A stretch of DNA of 64,000 nt from Anastrepha obliqua (taxonomy: Eukaryota > Arthropoda > Insecta > Diptera > Tephritidae): contig NC_072893.1 of NCBI RefSeq assembly GCF_027943255.1, positions 94,619,784 to 94,683,783 of the forward strand, read 5' to 3'. The notes below the pieces were generated by a model. The model made no database searches, had not been told where the DNA came from, and worked only from the letters and a program-made list of their open reading frames with translations. A program made the position numbers and the translations under genes. Positions within the stretch are counted from its first letter, which is position 1. Each line of letters begins with the position of its first letter. Of the stretch, positions 56,690 through 64,000 are shown one piece after another.

Positions 56690-57390
56690 GGTACCGATGG
56701 TCTTGAGCTCGAAAATGTAGGGTATTTTCAGGATTTTTCTTTTACAATAAAAAAATGAATAACGAAATTTAATTTTTTTAGGCTTTTTATTTAACTTCTT
56801 TTAAATACAAAAATGATTTTTTTTTTTTATATTAATAATTTTAAAAATGACGCTGAAGTTGACCCTCCCGAAAAATTGGACCTAGACGGTGTTATCCATT
56901 TTGGCTCTTCTACTTATCTGAAACACAAAAACAAAAAAAATTATTAATGAGTATAGCTGTAGCTATGCCCCGTACTAGAATAAAAAACAAGAAAAAATTT
57001 GAGAAAACCGCGCGGTTTTGAATTTGAAACTCTAAAAACCGGGTTTTTTTTAATACTCACAAAAATACTCAATAACCAAAAATACGAAATAATTGAAATA
57101 ATAATATGATTCCAGTACGGGCGATAGCCATTGATGTTGTAAGCAATATTAAAATTTCAAAAGATTCGATTGAACAGTTTTTTTTAACAACACCAGGCCG
57201 AAAAAAGTCGTTTCGAGGTAAATGAGTTTAAATTATATTATAAGATACAGGAGCGCGCGGACGCTCTCTACGTAGTTAATGGGCTGTAAAAGCTATACTA
57301 TTGAGAGTTTCCGCATGAAAAATTCACAGTATATTCTTAAGATACTTTACTTTCGAAATCAAGAAAACAAAATATCGATTTTTGGAAAAT
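56690..57390 (-). repeat. Dispersed DNA repeat, copy B
   Basis: The 57100-57380 part is the inverted counterpart of 38770-39060. The left edge (TTAAGGGGTACCGATGGTCT) resembles the edge of copy A in inverted orientation, suggesting a terminal-inverted-repeat element of about 700 bp. An internal pair CCGTACTAGAAT (56968) and ATTCCAGTACGGG (57110) is also inverted. No coding region. Confidence 0.5.
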
Positions 57391-57399
57391 TCTAGGTGA

Positions 57400-59050
57400 A
57401 ATTTCTCGGTGAAATGGTTGAAGTACACTGGAACTCCCAGAGTAGCACTAAAGCGCCGTTTTGATACCATTATGAGACCTTCAACAGGCAGATATCTACA
57501 ACCAGCCAGAGCTGTTGATGTAGTGGAGAATATTGATGGGCACACTGCATGAGGCTGTCGAAGAAAGAAGCACCCAGTGATCCTAATCGTCTAGCTGCCA
57601 ACCCCGGTCATGTACAAAGGAAGTACTCAACAGTCTCCTTCTCTGAAAGGTCCCCACAGTGGAGTTTAAATGGTAAACCTAGTGTCGCCCAGTGGCCGGT
57701 AAACACAGCAACGGAAATTGAATGGTATGAAATCCCAGGACTTTCTGAGTCCTGCGTTCATTATACTGTGGCCAAAGGGTTTTGTAAATTGGATGTAAGG
57801 AAATAGAGCTCCATCTCTTCCGGGGCTTCTGAGAAATAAGTTGTACAATTCTCCTTCAATAACAGTCAGAGGGATACCGATGACCGGGTAGAAAGCCTCT
57901 GAGATCAATTCAGTCACTTTCCAGGCAAGCTCATCAACACCTTCTTCTTCTTCTTGATTGGTGCGATAACCGCTTCCGAGATTTCGGCCGAGTTTGTTAA
58001 CCGTGCCAGTTGTTTCTTTCTCGTGCTGACCAGCGCCAATTGGAAACACAAGTGAAACCAAGTCCTTCTCCACCTGATATTTCCAACATATAGGGGGCTT
58101 TCCGTTTCCTCTGCTACCTAGATGAGTAAGATAAAACCGATGCACCGATCCCCGTAAGCGAAGGCAGTGACGACAGAAGTACCAAGATCGGTAAAGATTT
58201 TTCCCTCGTTCCAATCCGGCTTACTTGGAAAGATGGTCGTGGCTCGATCCCCAAGCTCCAGTTTTCGGTTAGAGAGATCTGTACGAAGTTCAGAGAAATG
58301 CAGTGTTAACTGCCTGAAAATGCTACCATATGCCTTGCGAGATTGTTTGTAGAAGCCAATCTCCTTTAACCTGTTTGCACTTTGAGCAACGATGGAAGTA
58401 AAGTGAAAGGGGATGGAAGAAAGTGCAAAACGACATTAAGAGCAACACTGGGACAAGTTGAAATGCGTCGGTGATGCCAATACAAGCAATCCAAGCCCTC
58501 CCAGTTTAGTGATATTAAAGCCCTTCCGAAGAGCTTTCCACCAAACCAGGCATCCATCATCACCACCCTTATTTGACTTCGTCAGAACTTTGTCAATAGC
58601 AACTAGCCAAAGGAGAGGCGAAAGGACACCACCCTGTAGCGTACCCCCTGTGCACAAATCTAGTGACTTGAACCCCTCCTACCACCGCATAAACTTCCCT
58701 ACAGCCTAGCAAAGACGAGCGACAGATAGGTCTTTCCACCTCTGGCCTATCTAATGCAGTGGCAATTGACTCCATCCTTACCTTATTAAAAGCACCCTCA
58801 ATATCTACAATTTAAAGGCCACTAAAGTGGATTGTTTGCCTTCCAGAGATATTTTCATAATCCCTACCACCTCATGTAAGGCTGTTTCCGTGGATTTCCC
58901 CCTTCAGGTAAGCATGCTTAGGTGGAGATAACTTGGATTCAATGTATTAATCGATCAATCTTTCTAACACCTTTAGGATAAATGAGGTAAGACTTGTCGG
59001 CCTGAAGTCCTTGACCGAGCCCTGCCCCCTCCTACATTACAGGGTAAGTA
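57400..59050 (-). pseudogene. LINE RT/RNase H C-terminal region, decayed
   Basis: Minus-strand pieces in LINE order: GKSTETALHEVVGIMKISLE (about 58900-58830), LQGGVLSPLLWLVAIDKVL (about 58640-58580), linker, an inserted RTE tail (57948-58100), then VDELAWKVTELISEAFYPVI and IPLTVIEGELYNLFLRS (about 57945-57830), with a region down to about 57400 resembling the LINE C-terminus. VDELAW is the end of an RNase H domain (ADELA). The palm active site was not found. Same general group as 18590-21180. Confidence 0.65.
57948..58100 (-). mobile_element. Short RTE 3' insertion with (GAA)n tail
   Basis: The minus strand reads KYQVEKDLVSLVFPIGAG, the conserved RTE C-terminus, then the non-coding end and CCAATCAAGAAGAAGAAGAA directly against LINE sequence at about 57948. 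It is a ~150-bp 5'-truncated RTE copy inside another LINE; the GAA repeat marks the RTE 3' end. Confidence 0.78.
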
Positions 59051-59054
59051 AGTT

Positions 59055-61155
59055 GAGGTAATTCATGTTCATAAAACGTCAGCTCCGCTTCACGAATGGT
59101 AGGCATCCAAGGAAAAATCCTATTACTAAAAAGCGCTCAAAATTACTCAACCCTTACTTAATTACAATTTGTATATTAGGGCCAACGCTACACCAAAATA
59201 AGTATGGATTAAAAAATGCTCAAACAGCTTTCATTTGATAGCAATATTGTAGTACCTATTTGTTTTTTAACTATCGTATTTAGCTAGTTCTAATTTTTTA
59301 GATAGGTGGCAATCCTACTTAAAATATTTCTGTTTCAGATTTCACTTAAATAGCAAAATATTATTCAACATCAAAGGCATACCCACAAAAAGGTGTAAGA
59401 GTCAATCAGTTTTTTATTTTATTATCCATTTTGTAACATTTTTATTAATTTAGTTCATCTTCAATTTCTAGATGGGTGTTAGCCCTATACAAAATTAATC
59501 GTTATAGCGGTTGAATAATCGTTTTTATATTTGCTAAGAGTTGATAGTCGCAAGAGAATCCGGGATTGTTATGAAGTTTTTATTATCGTTCTTTACTGTG
59601 TTTGTAGTAGAACTCCAGGTATTCGGGTATCGAACTGTACGACTAGCTCGATACTCGCTCGATATTCGCTCGAAACTCATTAACTGCTCAACCGCTCGAG
59701 TGTTTTTTTCGAGCTTTTGAACAATTTTGGCACTTAAACTTCTATTTACGACCATAAATTTTTCAAAGGTGCACTAGTATAAATAATTTACAAAACTTAA
59801 ATAAAAGGCTGATGAATAATTTAAAGTAATCAATAATATTACTCTCAATCTCGATATACCCGAATTCACGCTTCAAATTTTTCGATTAATGAGCACCAAA
59901 CAGGTACTCGTTGCTCATTCGCCCGGGATGCTCCAAAATATGCGAACAAGATCGAAAACTTCAATTTATAGTTTCGAATATGGCTATAACTTCTTCGAAG
60001 TATATTGATATCGTATATTTCGAAAAGTTTGACAATTTTATAATTTCATGAAATGCTTTATTATTGTCAACATTGAATCAATCTGTCTACATCTGCGGTT
60101 TAGTAATGAAGGTGTAGTTGTTGTATTTCGCTTTAGTTTTGAAAAACTTTGATTGAAATTTTATTGGGTTGTTGTTGTTCTTACTTAAATTATTTAATGT
60201 ACTATTTATTGCTTTAGAATTAAATATCCAGGCAGTTGAGTTTTGGGTGTTGTGCGTTGGATGTTCCGCTGGGATATTGCTTTCTGAGTAGAAGTTTCAT
60301 AATTCATCTACGACTGGCTCTAGTTTGGGTATATATTTTATTTTCTTATAATATAGTTTTAACCGATATTATGGAGGGAGTTGCCTTTTTTCGCTGGAAG
60401 ACTTTTAAATAAGCATGCCGTGATTAAGTCTCTTTGGTTTGGAAGTGTATATGCTGCCAAATGTATTTAATAGAAATGCAAACGAATGTGTTTACTTGAG
60501 CAGCTGGCTTAGCAGATATTCCTATCAAAGACACCTAAAAAACGACACCCGTTAAATGAATATCTATTATAACTACAGTTACTACACAAAATTTTGTCAA
60601 CAACTTGTTCTTATTATTGGAAATGAATTCAAACAATCAGAATCTATTATTCAACACATAACAACAAAAAGAAAAACTTAAACAACACATAAGAGCACGT
60701 GTGTTAACACATGTAGAGCACAAATAAGTAGCAAGTGGCAGGAATGCGGCGGCCACAGAGCACACGTGGCACCAAAGTATCATGCAATCAGTGAATGATT
60801 CTGAAATACTGCAAATAATATGTAGCAGGAAGGAAAAACGGAAGGATATGAATATTTAATTGATTCAGTGGATTATTTTATATTTCTATTAATTTTTAAT
60901 TTATTCATTACAGAGGAGTAATAATTTAGATGTTTTGATTGCAACAAGAAAGCGATCGTATAAGCATGCCACAATGCTCTTTTTTACAGTTGGTCAGAAT
61001 TTGGAAATTTTTTCTCGTACATTCTCATAGTGTGAGGTCTTCATACGTCTCTCGATCACCGTTGAGCAACCTTACGACATTGCATAACAGAAGAATCCAC
61101 ACATTTATCGCTTTCGCTTGATACTTTATATTTAAAACAAAATTTAATTATATAA
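59055..61155. other. Unassigned stretch, with a small Helitron-like scrap
   Basis: AT-rich. At about 59217-59252 CAAACAGCTTTCATTTGATA and AATATTGTAGTACC resemble one Helitron array unit, without neighbouring units. The 73-codon frame at 59534-59755 has no motif. No host gene supported. Confidence 0.45.
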
Positions 61156-61159
61156 TGAA

Positions 61160-61825
61160 CTAATAACTGTTGACAGTTATGATTTCGAGGTTGTAAAGGA
61201 CTTCGTATACTTAGGAACCAGCATTAACACCGATAACAATGTCAGCCTTGAAATCCAATGTAGAATATCTCTTGCCAACAAGTGCTACTTTGGACTAAGT
61301 AGGCAATTGAGTAGTAAAGTCCTCTCTCGACGAACAAAACTAACACTCTACAAGGCTCTCATCATACCCGTACTAACGTATGGCGCAGAAGTTTGGACGA
61401 TGACAACATCCGATGAAGCGACGCTTGGAGTGTTCGAGAGAAAGATTCTGCGTAAGATTTTTGGATCTTTGCACGTTAGCAGCGGCGAATATCGCAGGCG
61501 ATGGAACGATTAGCTGTATGAGCTTTACGACATAGACATAGCGCAGCGAATAAAGAGCCAGCGGCTACGCTGGCTGGGTCATGTCGTCTGAATGGGTACA
61601 AACGCTCCGGCTTTGAAAGTATTCGATGCGGTACCAGCTGGTGGTAGCAGAGGAAGAGGAAGGCCTCCTCTGCGTTGGAAAGATCAGGTGGAGAAGGACT
61701 TGGCTTCACTTGGTGTTTCCAATTAGCGCCGGTTAGCACGAGAAAGAAACGACTGGCGCGCTTTGTTAAACTCGGCCAAAATCGCGTAAGCGGTTACCGA
61801 GCCAATTAAGAAGAAAATAATGAAC
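61160..61825 (+). pseudogene. RTE-like LINE, 3' part
   Basis: The plus strand reads FEVVKDFVYLGTSINTDNN, ISLANKCYFGLSRQLSSKVL, LTLYKALIIPVLTYGAEVWT, then a TAG after YRRRWND at about 61510, RIKSQRLRWLGHVV, a stop, RPPLRWKDQVEKDLASLGVS and LLNSAKIA, followed by the tail CGCGTAAGCGGTTACCGAGC and AAGAAGAAAATA. This is the RT thumb and C-terminus of the RTE family also seen at 14270 and 57948. 5'-truncated; three stops. Confidence 0.85.
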
Positions 61826-61829
61826 TAAT

Positions 61830-62540
61830 AAAACTTAACCGGTATATTTATTGAGCATTGACCATTGTAGCGCTCTTGAATTATTATTAAACACGAACGT
61901 GTTTTTTGGAAATAAGCATTATGACCGCATTTAGAAGGGAACGCCCATCAAGCCTCGGCACAAGGCCATTTGACTTTTTAGACAGATACATCTGAGTTCG
62001 AATTTCATTATTTGGTCTGTTTTTTTTCTAAGATTGTTTTTCATCACTTATGTTCCGAATGACTTCTTCTTAAGGTAAAATACCACTTGTTTTCGTAAAA
62101 TTTGAAAAAAAAAACTTCTAAACGTCTGGCAAATTTGTTTTGACTAATTGAGGCAATCACTTCTAGTATTTCTTCATATTTCATCATAAAATGGCTGCAG
62201 CTATTTACAAATCGATTTTCTCACATCACTGATATTCACATATTTATGAGCCTACATAAAATGTATTGTGCTGAAGCCTGAGAGAAATATGTATTGACGA
62301 CAGTTATAACAACAAAATTAAATATTCATTTCACATTTAGCTACAGTGATTAATTTTGGTCATAAAAAATGCATACTTGAAATGAAATTTTAAAATTTGC
62401 AAAGTAGTGTGAACATTCAATATCTACTATCAGGTGATTTACAACCGCGCGACTAGTTGGGAACACGCTAGCTCAAGCGAAAATGGAAGAAGAAATCTCT
62501 TTGAATGGTACTCATGCATACATACATACATATGTACATA
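61830..62540. other. Unassigned stretch
   Basis: AT-rich; no supported feature. Confidence 0.5.
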
Positions 62541-62592
62541 CTCAGTGGGCAAAAAGTAAGGTGAATTTTGTTGTAAAATGAAAAATCGTTAT

Positions 62593-63741
62593 TTATTCTT
62601 GTAAATCAATTTCATCCACTTCAAAATAATCCCCTCTCGATGAAATACACTTATGCCAACGATTTTTCCAATCCCCGAAACATGCCAAATAGTCCATTTC
62701 CGGTATAGCCATCAGCACCTTCTTCGATTCAGCTTTTATCTCCTCAATCCACTCGAATGGCGTTCTCCAGAGTGGTGTCTTGAGTTTTGGGAATAGCCAG
62801 AAGTCACATGGAGCCAAATCAGGCGAATACGGTGGTTGCGGAACGATATGCGTGGAATTTTTGGCGAAATGGTCACGAAGAACGAGTGCAGTGTGAGACG
62901 GTGCATTATCGTGATGCAAAAACCAAGAGTTGTTGGCCCATAATTCTGGTCTTTTTAGACGAATTGCTTCACGTAAACGACGCATAACGCTCAAATAATA
63001 TTCCTTATTAACAGTTTGGTCAGGTGGAAGGAATTCACAGTGCACCACACCACGAAAATCGAAAAAAACTGTCATCATGACCTTTATTTTTGAACAACTT
63101 TGACGTGCTCTTTTCGGTCTGGCCTCGTCTTTAGCACGATATTCGCTTGATTGGTCGGTTGTTTCAGGGTCGTAAGCATAAATCCAAGAGTTGTTGGCCC
63201 ATAATTCTGGTCTTTTTAGACGAATTGCTTCACGTAAACGACGCATAACGCTCAAATAATATTCCTTATTAACAGTTTGGTCAGGTGGAAGGAATTCACA
63301 GTGCACCACACCACGAAAATCGAAAAAAACTGTCATCATGACCTTTATTTTTGAACAACTTTGACGTGCTCTTTTCGGTCTGGCCTGGCCTTTAGTACGA
63401 TATTCGCTTGATTGGTCGGTTGTTTCAGGGTCGTAAGCATAAATCCAAGTCTCATCTCCCGTAATGATGCGTTTGAGCTTGTCCTGATAGTCTGAAAGCA
63501 TTGTTTCACACACATCAACGCGACGACTTTTTTCCAAGAAATTGAGAGTTTTCGGTACCAAACGAGATTTGACTTTTCGTAGGCCCAAATGGTCTTTCAA
63601 AATGGTTTTCAGAGATCCTTCTGATATTCCGATCATATCAGTAAGGTCTTTAACAGTCAACCGACGATTTTTGAGCACTAACTCCTTCACTTTATTGACG
63701 TGTTGGTCATCTGTTGACGTCGATGGTCGTCCGGTAAACAC
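62593..63741 (-). CDS. mariner transposase with 87-residue tandem duplication
   Basis: 382 codons, open from 63741. The N-terminus is truncated (MFTGRPSTSTDDQHVNKVKE); the first HTH is missing. Second HTH LTVKDLTDMIGISEGSLKTI; IITGDETWIYAYDPET (first Asp); then 87 residues from IYAYDPETT to LWANNSW occur twice in tandem; then LHHDNAPSHTAL (second Asp) and PYSPDLAPCDFWLFPKLK (third Asp, 34 residues on); end YFEVDEIDLQE. The duplication increases the spacing between the first and second catalytic Asp by 87. All three Asp are present and the frame is uninterrupted, but the missing HTH and altered fold make activity unlikely. Confidence 0.9.
   Translation of the reverse strand: MFTGRPSTSTDDQHVNKVKELVLKNRRLTVKDLTDMIGISEGSLKTILKDHLGLRKVKSRLVPKTLNFLEKSRRVDVCETMLSDYQDKLKRIITGDETWIYAYDPETTDQSSEYRTKGQARPKRARQSCSKIKVMMTVFFDFRGVVHCEFLPPDQTVNKEYYLSVMRRLREAIRLKRPELWANNSWIYAYDPETTDQSSEYRAKDEARPKRARQSCSKIKVMMTVFFDFRGVVHCEFLPPDQTVNKEYYLSVMRRLREAIRLKRPELWANNSWFLHHDNAPSHTALVLRDHFAKNSTHIVPQPPYSPDLAPCDFWLFPKLKTPLWRTPFEWIEEIKAESKKVLMAIPEMDYLACFGDWKNRWHKCISSRGDYFEVDEIDLQE
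62923..63444. repeat. 261-bp direct tandem duplication inside a transposase
   Basis: Units 62923-63183 and 63184-63444. They differ at only a few bases (CCTCGTCTTTAGCAC against CCTGGCCTTTAGTAC). CCAAG occurs at the left edge, the junction and the right edge, giving 5-bp microhomology. The unit is 87 codons, so the frame is kept. Confidence 0.95.
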
Positions 63742-64000
63742 AAGCGTAAATATAATACTGATAATTACATTTACATGAAAGTTGGCCCAGATGTGACTAA
63801 CAGTGCTGCCAACTCATGAAAAAAATAACTAGAGCGACATTTTAATCCCGCGAAGTTTGACAAATAAATTCACCTTACTTTTTGCTCACATCACATATTT
63901 TACATTCGAAAATTGTATAAGTATACGAGTATTGTAACGTACATGAAAGTTTCACGGCCTTCGCAGCCGAATGGATTTAAAAAGGCATGAAACAGCAAAT

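Larger units (their letters stand above)
62541..63895 (-). mobile_element. DD34D mariner, family A copy 2, with internal duplication
   Basis: The ends share GCAAAAAGTAAGGTGAATTT as inverted repeats (left near 62550, right near 63862-63885), with TA outside (62539-62540, 63896-63897). Length about 1355 bp. Compared with copy 1 (12904-14155) it lacks the first HTH (a deletion between TTACGCTTGTGTTTACC and GGACGACC near 63735) but gains a 261-bp tandem duplication. Confidence 0.9.

Noticed and set aside
57666..58214. Continuous 182-codon minus-strand protein
   Set aside because: It is a chance fusion of a LINE C-terminus and an inserted RTE tail, not a gene.

Overview
This window looks like repeat-rich nuclear DNA of a higher fly. 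The base composition is AT-rich, CATATGTA/TA simple repeats are common, and almost every recognisable protein belongs to an insect transposable element. The mix is DD34D mariners, DD41D (rosa-like) mariners, piggyBac, Helitrons, I-, R1-, CR1/jockey- and RTE-type LINEs, and a tRNA-derived SINE. DD41D mariners together with 'caacaacaac' LINE tails suggest a tephritid fruit fly, but that is inference. No bacterial or viral gene organisation, CRISPR array, rRNA or functional tRNA gene was seen.

Layout. 1-7000: RTE-like RT scrap, an internally deleted Helitron with both ends readable, a small hypothetical ORF, a DD41D mariner scrap running into an (AAAAG)n tract, and an I-like LINE with RT and RNase H. 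7000-9900: mostly unassigned, with one 93-bp TA-flanked mini-element. 9900-17200: a hAT-like fold-back element joined to a broken piggyBac, a DD34D mariner, an RTE tail, a deleted mariner, and a DD41D mariner next to a second fold-back copy. 18600-21200: a collapsed LINE with ORF1, EN, RT and RNase H scraps. 22300-27200: R1-like and other LINE relics, one split by a SINE and a mariner. 29200-34600: a DD41D deletion derivative, a DD34D mariner and a CR1/jockey-like LINE.

35690-36275 holds the best candidate for a short host gene: two exons with matching phase. 38000-43200: an R1-like relic, a dispersed repeat and a long I-like LINE (ORF1 plus ORF2) carrying a TA-inserted DD41D deletion derivative. 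44300-49600: a SINE with a fold-back element in its (AT)n tail, a decayed mariner, and a nearly intact mariner with perfect 27-bp terminal repeats. 49900-52400: a second Helitron with a long tandem array, then a frameshifted coding relic I cannot name. 53600-59100: a LINE RNase H split by another fold-back element, a DD41D derivative, a dispersed repeat, and a LINE carrying a short RTE insertion. 61100-63900: an RTE 3' part and a mariner whose transposase contains an in-frame 87-residue tandem duplication.

The genes do not form a pathway. The window is a layered insertion record, and several insertions can be proved from target-site duplications and by the host reading frame being restored when they are subtracted. 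Most elements are dead; the mariner at 48330-49598 is the best preserved.
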